A stretch of 64,000 nt of DNA from Apostichopus japonicus (GCF_037975245.1 NC_092563.1:22412960-22476959); one strand, 5' to 3'; shown: positions 1-33,619, counted from the stretch's first letter. The notes: generated from the sequence alone by a model not told the origin. Numbers and translations: made by a program.

Positions 1-171
1 TCGAGAGAAAAAGATTTGATATAAACAATAATTGCATTGTTGACAAGGCTGACAATGTGAAAGTAGACGTGTTTGATTACTATCCGCTTCACTTTGAGAT
101 TAGCAACACATTAACACTGAATAAACGGACTCTCTTTGAGTGAATTTCAGATTGGAGTCACGGTAGACACT

Positions 172-177
172 TTTAAT
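172..177 (-). promoter_or_regulatory. possible poly(A) signal of TENT4 (ATTAAA)
   Basis: ATTAAA lies on the minus strand about 235 bases downstream of the TENT4 stop codon. I saw no canonical AATAAA on that strand between here and the stop. The true cleavage site may lie outside the window. Confidence 0.25.
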
Positions 178-410
178 TGCTCATTTCAGTACATCCACTT
201 ACATCACAAATCATGAAACCGAACTAACAGCAATACTTTTTTTCTCTCTCCTTAATCAAAGCACAGCTGATTTTCTAGATTACTTCTAAAGTCTTGTCTG
301 TTTACCAATTTCACAGTCTTCTTTGTTGGTTTTCTTGTCCCCCAATCAATCTTGTCGCTTTCATAAATTAAACCAAGATAATACAGGCACTTTTTGTCTC
401 ATCTTTTGAC

Positions 411-20833
<20,423 letters not shown>

Positions 20834-21765
20834 CAATATAATTCTTTCAAAACTATAAGTTGGAACTTAGAAGGTTCGAAATGGCTCAAATTTCGACCCC
20901 TAAATTCCGGATGTGGTGTGTAGGTTTTCAATGCAGACTAGTGTTCTAGAGGTCTACTCGTATAATAAAGCCACACTGTGTATACCTATACGCGTTTGTG
21001 TAGGAAGACTATACTAGTGTAAGATGTACGTACATAATGCACTACAGTCTCGACACAGACTCAATTACTTCATTGATGCTATAATTAGCAACGAACTTAC
21101 GCAATGTCTGCAAAAACAGCAAATGGAACGCCATGTGCCTGTTATTACCAAATTTAACCATGGCCTGCCTGGGTGTGATGTCATAGGGTTCGGGATGGGA
21201 GCAGAGGGTTAGTAAAGGGACAGCGATGGGAGAGTAAATGAAGGGACGGTGAGGGGAAGGAACGGAGTACATTTGCGTCAAAACTGACATAATGACATTT
21301 GACTAAATTGCGAGGGGCAAAAATGCAAGAACGAATCAATAGAAAGAAGGAAGCCTGGTGATGGAAAAGGCCAGTATAAGCCAAGATCGGTGAGTGTTAA
21401 GGTTGAGGCCAGGATGATGTTTGGAGTAGTCATTGCTCAGGCCCTCGATCTTCACTGCCATTTTGTCACAATTGCATGTAAAAGTTGTAATCTTTCATGT
21501 AAGCCTTATAAAGTTATTTTAATAGTTGTGAAACAAATGTTGTTTTTTTAACATAGTTTGTCTATGTTAACTGAAGATTAAAAAATTACAGCTAATTCAC
21601 CGTCAAGTTATGAATATGGGATTATTTGTCATTGAAATGATCGCGATATGACTTACTGATCGCTGGTGTTGGTTTTGAGCTATCTAAACAACTAGGTCTA
21701 TCTCAACTATGAAACAAACGAGGGCATTGCAGCCCGACCAGTGTCCGAGATGAACAGATGAAGCT

Positions 21766-22010
21766 TGAAGGTATGCTGTAAGGGCCCCAAATATGCTAGA
21801 TATTCAAATATGGTCACCTTTGGTCAAAATTCTTTAACTGTTTTTATTACAACCTTCGAGAAAGTTTTCCTCACTGGGACATGATCAGTCATCTTGTGTG
21901 TTCCTTAACAATGTCTGCATTTGGAGAGTAAAGACCTCCAGGAAAGTACTTTTTGAAAGCTTCTAGAAATTATAGCGTGCTATAATTTGGGGCCTATACT
22001 GACCACCCTT
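21766..22010. mobile_element. short inverted-repeat element (GGCCCCAAAT termini)
   Basis: The left end reads CTGTAAGGGCCCCAAATAT, and the complement of the right end reads GTCAGTATAGGCCCCAAATT. This gives an imperfect inverted repeat of about 17 bp around a core of about 210 bp with no ORF. It looks like a MITE remnant; boundaries are uncertain. Confidence 0.45.
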
Positions 22011-22929
22011 AACGCATACTTCAATTCACTACTTCATTCATTCAAGTTCACCTGGATCGAATTCTTATTTATTCAGTTAATCAGGAAAATAATTTGAAAC
22101 ATTTCGTTCTGCGGATTAAACTGCAAGTTCTACAGAAGCCTATATTGTCCCATTTTTCTTTTCTTCAAATGTCCCTTCTTGGAAGTGCTGAAGGAAAACG
22201 CTTTTACAGTGCAAACAACTATAAAATGCATAGTTGAAACTTTTAAAGAAATGATTGTAATTGACTATCCAGAATATGTGGTGGCTGGCGATATGATACT
22301 GACAGCGTGTCGCCTAACTGCACGGCTCTACGACTTGAAAGCGTTCCAGGAAAACAATATTGAAATATAATTACTTTCATTCACAAATGTACTCATCATT
22401 CAGAATTAATTTCCTCCTCTCGTGTCTCATGGATGCAAATAAACCTATAGAATGCCACTAACACTTGAAGTTCCATTTTACATACATGGACTCGGTGTTC
22501 GACAAAACAATCATGAGCCCTAAGTGATTACATACCAAACAATCCAATTTGGATAAGAGACATTTACTCGCTGGAGGCGTATTTTTAGCCAAGCAATTTT
22601 CCAGTTTTGCAATGTGTTGCGAAATACGACACATTCGTGTTTGGTCCCAGTGATTGGTCGATACATCAATGACGTGTCAAATATGTAAATTATGAGATCA
22701 TCAGGGTGATCTATGTCAATCTGCGATCAGATACGTTTGTCTGTATACGTTTTAGTTCAGATAAGACTCATACACTATACATTTCTTGTTAACTTTGTCA
22801 TTTATTTTTCTATTTCTTCTTCAGATTTCAACGGCATGCATTGTGGAATTGATTCATCTGATGAAAATACATACTAGGCAACATATTGGTATATACTATA
22901 TATGCATACGGTCTGCAAGATAGCTCTTC

Positions 22930-23097
22930 AATACCCACAACACAGTGTACATAGCAGCGATGGACATCTCATGTCTAGATAAAAGATAACAAGGTATAAC
23001 ATTTCATTACTGTCTGCATTTTGTAGCGACATGAAAAAAAAACTTCACTTCCAAACAACGGAAAGTTAACTTTTTCAGATAACGGCACGCGGTTTGG
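22930..23097 (+). repeat. conserved dispersed repeat, copy A
   Basis: This stretch matches the reverse complement of 47275-47445 over about 165 bp, including near-identical blocks such as CAATACCCACAACACAGTG, TCATTACTGTCTGCATTTTG and GGCACGCGGTTTGGGG. Similarity stops sharply on both sides. No ORF is conserved. Nature unknown. Confidence 0.75.
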
Positions 23098-24682
23098 GGC
23101 GAGTCTTCAATGCATAAATAAATATTACTACGAATGGGAATAAACCAGATTGATGAACGTACGTGTGCCATAATGACATCGTAGACCAGCCACTTTGTAA
23201 ATTTCCGAGTTTCGTAGCGTAACAATGGGTACTTGAATACTTTATCTTCAAACAGCAACCAGCATCTAAGTCTCCATGTTGATAAATGAATTCATAAACG
23301 TATGTATGCGAAACTCTAAATTCTCACATTATGTGAACTCAAATTACAAGTTGAAACTCAAACTTTCTAATGATTTAGAAGAAAACTGTATACAAAAGAG
23401 ATGGCGCTCTTGCACAAAACAACACAGAGCCATATTTGAGGTCATAACAAGCAGTAGAAAGCGCTCCATAAAATTCGCCGACAGGGAACTGCTAATCTCT
23501 ATACTATATTGTAGCGGCTGTGGCTCCTTCATGATCCCTTATGATCCAAGGTCGTATTTAGACATAAATTCTACGCCCAGCCGTTTGTCTTTTTTTGTTC
23601 TTCATATAAACTTTCTAAGGAATGGTGAGCTTTGAACTAACCGAAATTTACAATCTTACTTTGGTATTCTTTTCTCATTACTTTCGCTCATGATCAGCCC
23701 ACCCCCCCCCCCAACCCGACACGCTATAATTACCTTCAAACGGGAATTTTCATTACAGCAGTCGCTCGAAGTTTAGTTTATAGTAATTGACGCTGCAAAA
23801 ATACAAGGACTGCTTATATAGGGCTGTTGTGAAATAGAAAGAGTTTCTTATAAAATATCAAAAGACAAAACTTCTAATACTCTAGCAACATATTCCAACC
23901 CAGTAAAGTATTCATCTTTACCTCTATATGAACCTCAAGCCTAACCCTAACGCTAATCTCATTAACATGTTCATTGATGTCTAAGCGGTTTTACGGGATT
24001 GATCTCCCTCCATCACGGCTAAATTGGTATCGAGGGAAGGGAGGGGGAGGGGTGGGGGAGTGACGGTAAAGAACAATCCAGACAAGAGTCAAAACATCTT
24101 CGAAGCATATAATTTGAGAGGGATGCATACTAGAAGTGTCATGTTACTGGTGCAGTGTGCACCAGAAGCAAGTTTATCCAAATGTCCTTTTGCAACGATG
24201 CTGAATTGTCACAACTTGTATTTTATTGGTTTCACAGGGTACAGTAGGGATAGGGAAGTGGATGTGTCAGTTAGGCGGATCGAATCTCCGAAGAAATGGT
24301 TGGTTATGGAATCGTCAAAATATCGTTTTACCTGTTGGTACAAACTTTGGTATAATTCATTAGACAACCATGCAGTGCTGATCATTGATATTTCATTTCT
24401 GCCTGCCGTACATTTTCCTGTGGTTATTATTATTTTTGTCCAGATGGCCGCCCATACATCAACTCTATTCATGAAATGCACAGGCAACAAATTCCAGGCT
24501 TGGTAGCATACAATCTTTGTGATACAGATCAATGAATGGGTACGATAGGCACACCCTTAAATTTAATATAACACTGCACTGATACTACGTGAACACCGCT
24601 ACCAACTTAGACAAGGATTAAGGCTACTATTAAACCAGATTTATTGATATCTACTTCGTCGTATTGAACGATTCTGATTAAA

Positions 24683-25711
24683 ATGGATCCAAAGTTGTTG
24701 CAGGTTCTGCTTTTTCTGTCTGTGGCAGTGTCGTACGCTGAAGGTAGGATGATTGATTGTGGTCACCTCTGAATGTTACAGGGGTGGTAGCTATGCCTAG
24801 ACTAGTTTAGTACTACTACAGTAGTACTAGTATTACTAAGTACTAGGCCTACCTGGCTTGAGCTGGGCCTGACCCTCAGTGGCCAGTTGACGTTAGGAAG
24901 TGTCATCGTAGTAACTTTAGTCTTAGGGACAATACTGTACATTGATAATGATATTAACCAGGCAGTTATTTTTAGGACGTTTAAGCGACCACGAATGTGG
25001 GAGAAACCAGCAACGGCTTGTTGATTAAACTTTCACATCAGAAGGTTTTCCGAGTTCCAGTTCAACAATTTAACTCAAATATGGAATCTTTTCAATTCAG
25101 GAAGTCATTTCGATGGGAAAATCATAGACTGCTCTTGGATGAAAAATCCACCTTACTACTGTATGAGTATGATCTGGCTGTGGATCGCACCACAAACCTC
25201 CTGCTTGCTAAGCCTTGTTGCCTCAAACGCCACTTTCTTTATTTACTTAGCCTTGTCATTAGTGTTTTTCAATGCCTTACTTTAGCTGGTTAGGGCTGGA
25301 ACCCACAAATTCCCAGATGTTAGGTTTTCATTGCTTTTTAATACCACCACCTAATATCCAATCTGCCTAGTACCATCACTAGCATAATATTTTTGATAGC
25401 ATACTTTTCCTATCTTTCATTCAGCTCTCTACAAACCAGGGAACTTCTTGATTATCATCATCTCAGTAATACTCCCAGCTGCTGTACTTCTAGGATTCTG
25501 TGGTGTAGGTCTTTTCATCTGCAAAAACAGAAAACGAATTCCTGTACTCCGAAGCAAGTTTGGTACACATGAAAAAATACCACAGAGCAGTGGAAAACCT
25601 GGGTCTGCACCTCCTATGATGCCCCCACCGCAGTCACAGCCCCAGACCCCACCTTCCGCCCCTTCAGCCCCTTCAGGAGATGACATTACCCCACTCAAGT
25701 CTCCAGAATAA
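24683..25711 (+). CDS. small single-pass membrane protein with signal peptide and proline-rich tail (unrecognised)
   Basis: Two exons: 24683-24743 and 25425-25711, with a phase-1 GT-AG intron (donor GAAG|GTAGG, acceptor TTCATTCAG|CTC). The product is 115 aa. Residues 1-19 look like a signal peptide (LLQVLLFLSVAVSYA). Residues of about 28-52 form a strong transmembrane segment (FLIIIISVILPAAVLLGFCG), followed by a basic stop-transfer NRKR. The cytoplasmic tail is proline-rich (PPMMPPPQSQPQTPP) and ends ITPLKSPE, with possible SH3 or WW contact motifs. If the signal is cleaved, only about 8 residues remain outside the membrane, which is odd for a type I protein and may mean that an alternative ectodomain exon is skipped in this model. 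The start has a good Kozak context (AAAATGG). I do not recognise the family. The exon structure is well supported by splice sites and domain logic; the function is unknown. Confidence 0.7.
24985..25115 (+). repeat. dispersed repeat shared with 50645-50785
   Basis: Two blocks are shared in the same order and orientation with the second copy: ATGTGGGAGAAAC..GCAA.GGCTT and TTTAACTCAAATATGGAATC followed by TTTTCAATTCAGGAAGTCAT. This copy lies in the intron of the small membrane-protein gene and the other lies in the first intron of the CFAP90-like gene. Confidence 0.6.
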
Positions 25712-26296
25712 TTGACTCAACAAATTTCAGTTCCTGTACTGTAAATCTGTCAAGCACAGACCATAGGGCCTACTTGACTTAATATGAATGCATGTATATA
25801 TACTTTAATCGAACGTTTGGGATTAATGTTTTCAGACATTTAGGGGACATACAGTAGTACATTAGTTGAGGAAATTTATGCAGAATTAGAAGTAATGACC
25901 CATGCTGAAATTAAGGTGAACAGATATTATCTTCTTTGTTACTTGTAGTTGAGTTTGATTATGATACAGAATGATAATAGAATGTGGCAGTTTTTGGCAG
26001 GTCACATTTTTCTTATATTGATATTAAAAAATTAAGCAAGAGGAATATAATTGACTACTGTATGTGTCTGTTAGTTTTTCATCTACTTATATTTACTGCC
26101 CAGAATAATTAAGAAAGGTTAACCAAACCAAAGATATGGTTTGGGCAAATAGTTAAACAGGTTCTTGTTATTATTTATGTGTGCCTTTTAGCGTATGTCA
26201 TAAAATATGATGGAAAGAAGCACTTATGGGTACAAGTAATTCATGAAGAAGAATGTCAGATTGATGAAAGATTTAGAGGCTTATGTTAGTAAAACA

Positions 26297-26302
26297 AATA
26301 AA
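26297..26302 (+). promoter_or_regulatory. candidate poly(A) signal (AATAAA)
   Basis: AATAAA lies about 590 bases downstream of the stop of the small membrane-protein gene, on the same strand. Confidence 0.35.
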
Positions 26303-29257
26303 GAAATTTTCTTTTAACTTTCAGTACCAGTTGCCAAATGGCATTTTTAATTTAACTAACATGATAACTTATCTAGAATGGGACCATTAATTGGCTCAGT
26401 TAGGGATAATACTGTACCATAATAAAACTATAATAATCATAAGTAGCAGAACTGGTCACTGAAGATGGGGGTACAGTAGCACAGTGGAAAGATTGTGTCT
26501 TTACATTCTATGTCGTTGAGGAACTTTGAGGCTTTGGATTACAGTAATTAAAGAGAGGTGTTAGTCCAGTAGACAATACATATTAATATCTCTGTGCTTT
26601 GAGATTTAGTCTTGCAGATATATACAAACAGAAGGCTCTTGAAGACCATTTTTTCAACGAAATTCTTATTTCTTATGGTGTGCAGCTTTGGATTTATTAA
26701 AGGGTTCAAACTGATCAATCAAATCGTAGAAGCCTATTTTGCTTACGATACAGATTGTGAGCTGTACGATGGAAGCAAGCAGGGAGTGCAAATTGTTGCC
26801 AATTTACTGCAAGCTAATAAGTGAATTTACCAGAGCAAAGTCCAGTGTCGTCATCGACTGAAGTCGCTAGATAAATCTCTAACGGGTAGAGAGAGTGGGA
26901 GCTTGCCAAATTTGCTCTGAGTGACTTTACGTTTGAAATTAAGCGTCTCGAGTCATGTCTCTTTACAACACTGGTGAATACTCATGTGAATTAGCAAGTA
27001 ACATGATCTAAGATCAGTACTACAGTAGCATACTTGCCAATTTATTCACTGCACTTTTTCAATTAGATGCAACTTTGAATTAGATTCTTTTTCCAAAAGT
27101 GTCATTGATGATTTCTACAAACAAATTGTTTATTGACTTTATTCGTAAAGAATATGTGGAATTATTCAAATTTAGTTTCCACTAGCAGTAAAAATAGTGT
27201 GAACACTTGAAACCAACTTTTTTTTGTGTTTCTCCTATATCTAGTAGATCCTTACATATTTGCTTGCTCAAAATAAGAGGAATAAGGGGGGGGGGGGTGA
27301 GGGGGGACAAGTGTGGAATCATCTCTAGACTCCTGGTTTGAGTTGTACACACTCTGCAGTTGGTAATAGCAAGCAACAAATTTTGTTAACTCTGAAATTG
27401 TTCTTTCATACATATTCTTATTAATATTTTCCATATATTAGCATACCTTGTAATTTATGTGCAGCATGACAGCTATTTCTTTTTTAAATCTCCTTCATCA
27501 CTGTTAGTACTTCATATGTTTTATACCTTTGCTGTTGTTTTTTATTATCCTTTGTGAATCTTTTTTGTTCATGTAACATATATACAGTTATTCATGAGGC
27601 TGTTTTGAAATATTTTGATATAAGAGGTTCTTTTTTTTCCATTTAACTTATATTCCAGTGTTTCATTTCTAGTACTCATTAGGGATTGTGGGTGGGGTGG
27701 GAGGTAGGTGGGGGGGGTGAGAGATAGAGGTTGAATTAACTGGGCAGTTTGCAAGAAAAAAATCAAGTAAAAATATGTGTCTTTCAGCCATGCATCAGAC
27801 ATCAAGATTTTAACGCAGTCCTATACTAGTATCGTCAACTTTTTACAATTCCACAGAGAAATCGTCTGAAAACACCCATTTTTTCATTGCAATGGAAGGA
27901 AATGACATAATTTTGCAAGCTACATCGTTAAGACGGAGATAAATAAACCATTCAAGAGAAGGAACCTAAGACAGGCTAGCCACGAAATGGTCGTAAACAA
28001 AACAGAGAGATTTGATTGGCGCATGATCTTATGGGTGGGTCTTGCAAATTTTGATTGAAGTTTTTAGGATCTACGGACTGGCGAATTTTATTCAGCTCAG
28101 AATTTTTAACGAAAGATAGATTACAAAAATAATGAATGCTGATATAGTTGCATAAAACAGTGATTTTCACTGAGATTTCGGTGCAGTAAGCTGGAAAGGT
28201 CAAAGTTTAAATTTGGCAAATACGTACTGAGACATTAATTTTAAGTTGAAGTTTTGGTAGAACAGTATCTTTGTTCAACAGTATGGAAGCTGCGGCTGGT
28301 GTTATCTCACAAATTTATCAAGTATTTCGTCAGCCTGAGTCTTTCAACTAGTAAGAAATGACATCGTGCTGAATGCTACTGAATGGTTAACTTTCTATTT
28401 TTTTTGTTCTGTTTTTGTAATACATTGCCTCATAGTCGATAAACATCGAAACTTTGTAACTTGCATTCATTCTGAACTTATAGGTACAGTATGTCATGAA
28501 TATTCATTTCTGTTGTTGGATTTCTGGTTTAACTTCTTTTGTAACAAAGATGCCGTAAATATGCGACTATTATCGATGAAAAATTCTAGTAGTGAAAACA
28601 GGTACAGTAGCATATTAAAAGATAATGGATGGTTGTACACAAGTAACACGTATGAAAAATTGAAGATGGCAAAAATGTTTTGTTAAAGTATTCAAAATTT
28701 GTTCAACATAAAGTGAACATCTTTTTTAATTGTATTGATGACCAATTCAGCATTGCACAATCTCCCCCTTAATTTTCCTCTGCTCAGCTGACCCAGGCTT
28801 TCTCAGCCTCTTTCTCTTAAAAAACTTATATTGCTGAGATAAGTCTCTTTAGCTGCCTAAAACCATTTTTGCATCACACCAAATTTTTCTATTGTAAATA
28901 AAAATGTGCATTTTTTAATTTACTTTATCTTAGGATTGCCCTATGATAAAAGGAATGTACTAAATGTAATGGTTATGGATATTAAATTGTTTTTGCATGA
29001 TAACTTAAATTTGCCTTTTTCGTCTCATTGAGTGTTTTTTTCTGGGAAACCTATGCAAGAGTGTGCCCTCTACCACTAGGGGCTTCCTATCATCAGTATC
29101 ACACCACTCCCCCACCCCCTCTAACAGCCTTGGTATATGTCCACTTCTGGGTTAGGTCACAGGAACATTTCAGGAAACACCAACTGCTTGGTGTATATGA
29201 AATGAACCCACCCTAAAAATACTTCCATGCTAATAGATTTAATGACACAAAGAAAAT

Positions 29258-29322
29258 GATTGGTAATAATGAATAAATTGGTAATTAATTGGTAATAATG
29301 AAGAAATGATTGGTATTAATTC
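29258..29322 (+). repeat. short tandem repeat (ATTGGTAATAATGAA-like)
   Basis: Four imperfect units of ATTGGTAATAATGAA or ATTGGTATTAAT follow one another. Confidence 0.6.
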
Positions 29323-32300
29323 CATCTTAGCCTAAATATGTCAGAAAGTCAAAATAATGGTCACTCATGTTCAGACATCAACACTACCTATAGTGCTAAT
29401 TTCAACGAGCTAGGATCAACTTGGACAGCATCCATGAATGTTTTTGAATAATTTGCAGGTCTGAATCTCCAGGAAGGTACTTGCGATAATTTTCAGCCAT
29501 TTGAGACCAATAGGCCTACTGATGGTCTTTATTATAATAAATACAGTCGTTACCTGTATCCAAAATAGTTTCCTAACACAGAAACACCAGGAGGCCAAAA
29601 AAAAAAAAAAAAAAAACGGGTTGTTTAAGAAAATGAATTGAAATACATCGTCTTTTGACTTGTGTCTTTACTTTTATTAGCATCTTCCTCTTTTTAGACC
29701 ATTTATTTACAAAAAATGTAGCTTCATACCTGAATGAATGATGATATGGCACTTAGCAACGAGGGTCATTTCATTCATAAATGAGCAGGGTATAATTAGT
29801 GATACATTTGGTGTCCCCTGTTACACAAAGGATCAACTGAGTTTTTGACTTGTGTGTTTAAAAAAAAAAAAAAAAAAATCAAGGTTAATATATCATGAGT
29901 CCATTTCTGTGATCAATATAATATTTCCTTAGCCTTACTACTTTCTAATATCACATCCTTTGATTAAGAAAAAAAATGAAATGAAAAAGATTGACATACT
30001 GTAAAACAAGGGCATTATCATTATCACAAACTAATACGTAATGATTTATGAACCATAATGGCACATAAACAATTCAATGGATGACAGCAGAGGTTGTGAG
30101 AACTTATCTTATTTAACCTATAAGAAAGAAAAAAAATGAAAGTCATTCCTGATGTTATTTATCCAACAACTAGTGAAAAATTAAAGGGTATAGTTACATA
30201 AGTTAATACAAATATGTAATATAGGTTACACTGGATAACTGACCAAATTTCCACCAAAATGTTACACATTTTAATTAAGACCGAGACAATTTGAATTTGT
30301 AATACTTTCCAAAGTATTTAGCATTTACTTAAAGCATCAAAATTCATATCGTGATTTGTAGTATTTTTTAAATTCTCTGATTTTTTCTCCAGTATGAAAC
30401 CTTGTCTTTCACTTATAATTAGTTCAGGCAACAAAATGATCTGGAAATGAAAAATACAACAAGCATTTTTGAAGAAAGGTTTCTCTGCTACACTGGTGAA
30501 GAAAATGTGGCAAGAGAGAGAAAGAGGGAGAGTGGGTGAGTGTGGGGGTTTGGTGGGGGGTTCTCAAGGTTTTTTTGAGACATTCCCATGGCAATGATTT
30601 CACCTCAGCCACATAAGGACCAGAGGAATGGTGCTACCAGCATCTCAAGGATCAAACTATTCTACTTCATATCATTCCATTTGCATTTGCATTAGCATTA
30701 GCAAAACTCATGGCAGGCCAAAACTAGTGAATAATTTATCTTTATCACATAGCAAAAATGCCAAATGGCTAATGCTAAAAGGGCAAAGTGCTATACAAGT
30801 GCAAATGTTTATCATAGGTTTGTACACAGGATCCATAGGAATTTTATACGAGAAAAAGCTCGAACCTTCAAACACTGCTACACAAACTTTGGACACTAAA
30901 TTATTGGCTGCAAGCTGTTAAAGTACAGGCAGATACACTGTTAAAATAGTCACACCTAAGCATGTCTGGTACATTTCTACATACAAAATTTGTAAACTTA
31001 TTTTGAGTTTGGATCTAGAAGCAACCCTACTGTATCGCAAATTTGAGCCAATCTCTGGGTCATAGTTTACCCCTGTAATGCTTTACAAATTATAGATATA
31101 CAAACTGCACAACACCTTGGATCTGAGAAACTCTTTCATGGAAAAAGTCATTTTTATTGGTAAATTAATTTAAGTAACATTTGGTTAAAATTAAGTACAA
31201 AAGTATGCTGTGCTTGATATATAAACCATTAATGGATGTGCAAACTTTCAATGCATTTGTAAGAGAACAATGCACACGCCCTTTTACATTTCCACTTATA
31301 GCAAACATTCTACCCCTCCCCTCCAACTACCACCCTACCAAACCCCCCTTCCCTCACCATACCCTTCCTCCCCATGCTCATATCATGAGAAGATATTATT
31401 ACAAGTGATTAATTGTGTACTAAAAGCTACTTTAGTCAAAGTGATACTGGAATAATGACAAATAAATACATATCATGCAAAAAGTTGACATTTTTGTAAG
31501 ATTTCTGGGTGAATTCTAAAATATTAAATGACATCAGAAAAATGCACTCTTCAAATGTGTAGTTTTTCTCTTTAAAGAAAGAATGATATCGATAAAGGAA
31601 AACCCTTATCGAATAAAGTGCTTTTCTCGGTGCCAAAATACTAAAACAATGAGAAGACACTCAATCTTTAAATTCCATGGAAGTCAGGACGACATTAATA
31701 CGGCATTTAACAGTTTTCCTTACGGATAAACCTCCTTATCTCTCATTGTGTTACGATCTCTGTTAATTTCTGTCACATTTAATGAATCATTTAAAAAAGA
31801 AAAAAAAGAAAAAATACAGCCTCTTCGGTAGTTCATTTCAACAGTTTAAATTGGATTTGAAAAAGGTTTAACACTTAATATAAAAAAGATTGTTTTTGTT
31901 GTCTCAAATTGAAACCGAAAAACCAACAATGGTGTTGAATCAGTTACACATTTTCAGTTTAAAAACAAAAGAGTTGCTAATTCCTGCATTCCCACCTACC
32001 CCATCTCCAATGCCCCCCTTATAATATGATTTTATTTTATTTACTCTTTGAAGACAGCAATTCCTTACCGAATGAAATGGTAAGAGATTACAATTTATTT
32101 TTCCATTTAAAATGTCACAACCAAAGCCACAACCAATGCTACCTACAATAAACAATTTATGGATATGAATTATGTTGAAAGTTTTTCTCCAGAGATTCCC
32201 TGTACCCTCCCCATACCTGCCCAGTGGAATAGCCAGAGGGTGGGGGGGGGGGCAGGAGGGGAAGACAATACGAGGACAGCAAAAAAATTGGCAAAAGAAA

Positions 32301-33128
32301 GATAGGCAGCCATGATATATGATAGTCGATAGGCTACTTGTTTTTAAGATCTCTTGCTAAGAAAGTTTTCCTCATTAGCCATACTAAGCACTAAACAAGA
32401 AATCTCTGGTCAAGTTAACTCTGATTCAGTGGCTGAAACTTTCAAGCTTCCTGTGGAACTTGATTTCTCAACTTTAACAAAAACACACCTCCACTTGGGT
32501 GAATATAATATAGAAAAACATACAGTACGAGATACCTGCACATTCCAACCCATACACTATTTTATTTTTATAATTGCTTGATATCTTTCATGTGTACGGG
32601 GATCATAACCACTGGGAGCAAGCATTAATTGAACTTAAAATTCTCTTACTGGGGACAAAATTTGACTTTGCCCCCCCCCCCCTCCATCACGAAGGCTGGC
32701 TCCACGCATGGACTAGTCTAGTCTGCATTATAATCAGGGATGTCTGGTTGTTAACCTCAATATGACATAGGGCATAATATCCACCAAACTTACAGATCTG
32801 TTAGTGGTTATAAGGGCTCTTGCAGCTACCACCAATCAATCTTTGACAAATCAAAGCACAAAAATGTCAATATTCAGCATATGAAATGAGTTTGTAAAAC
32901 ATTGTACTACTTTTGGCTCTTTTATCACTCTACCAATACAGTGCACTGATGGATCTTCACCTTCCCACTTCCATTTAAAATATGTCTTGGTAAATAACAG
33001 TGAGCAAAGAAAGAGGTACATATATGGGAGAGTAACAAGCTTGCAGAAGCTACCTAAAATAATGAAATTTCATTGAGAAATCCAACTAAATATGGAACTA
33101 TGTTATCCAACTTTATCAGATTATGAGT

Positions 33129-33134
33129 TTTATT
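33129..33134 (-). promoter_or_regulatory. candidate poly(A) signal of RSPRY1 (AATAAA)
   Basis: AATAAA on the minus strand lies about 515 bases past the RSPRY1 stop, with a second near-identical hexamer 8 bases away. Confidence 0.35.
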
Positions 33135-33313
33135 CTTTTATTCTAACAATGTGAACTTATGGTAATAAAAAAAGAAGAAGAAGAATTAAACCCAATGAAT
33201 TGACTATTTGTTGTCTTTCTGACACTGGTAGAGTGTAAGAAACTGAAAGCCCTACACTGTAGTATCACTATAATATGTATGTATGAATATATACATATAT
33301 ATATACAGTATAA

Positions 33314-33434
33314 CTATACGGTACCTTACAGCATGCTGTAAGTTAAGTTTCACGCCTGCGATCATCAGACAACATGCTGTATCTGATGATCGACGTGCAG
33401 GCGTGAAACAACATGCTGTAAGTTACCGTATAGG
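33314..33434. repeat. near-perfect foldback (inverted repeat) in the RSPRY1 3' flank or 3' UTR
   Basis: Left arm blocks CTATACGGTA, CTTACAGCATG, TTTCACGCCTGC and GATCATCAGA are all mirrored in the right arm (TCTGATGATC, GCAGGCGTGAAA, CATGCTGTAAG, TACCGTATAG). The loop is about 12 bases (CAACATGCTGTA), and the loop motif also recurs in the right arm. The transcript would form a hairpin with arms of about 50 bp. If the RSPRY1 mRNA ends near 33130, this lies in its 3' UTR. Confidence 0.8.
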
Positions 33435-33619
33435 TTTACTATATTATTTGCTCTACTACTATGAATTGAGCACTCTTGCAGCCGAAAGTGAGCAATTGAA
33501 CCTTTGTTTTATATATATGTATATATACCTCTGACAGAATAAGATAAGACAAAACATTACACATAGTTAATTGATTTTTTCTATGGCACTTTTCCCCATT
33601 TTGTAACATAAGAGAATTG

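Larger units (their letters stand above)
20834..24682. other. intergenic region between TENT4 and the small membrane-protein gene (divergent)
   Basis: The two flanking genes are transcribed away from each other, so both promoters should lie here. I see no TATA box or CpG-dense block that I would defend. The interval holds a small inverted-repeat element (about 21766-22010), the conserved dispersed repeat copy (22930-23097), an AC/C-rich run near 23700 and several short ORFs with no recognisable domain. Confidence 0.6.
25712..33313. other. gene-poor intergenic stretch
   Basis: Apart from the candidate 3' UTR of the membrane-protein gene, I see no supported gene. The region holds A/T and G homopolymers (such as poly(A) near 29598 and 29861, and poly(G) near 27289), a tandem of TTGGTAATAATGAA-like units at about 29260-29320, and polypyrimidine stretches near 31310-31370. 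The small ORFs here are low complexity or domain-free. Confidence 0.6.

Noticed and set aside
22179-22370. 63-codon plus-strand ORF (VQTTIKCIVETFKEMIVIDY)
   Set aside because: The composition looks coding, but there is no clear acceptor, no partner exon and no recognisable family; left unannotated.
28281-28349. Short first-exon-like frame (MEAAAGVISQIYQVFRQPES) near a GTAAGA
   Set aside because: Only 22 codons, and no downstream plus-strand exon continues it before the next gene.
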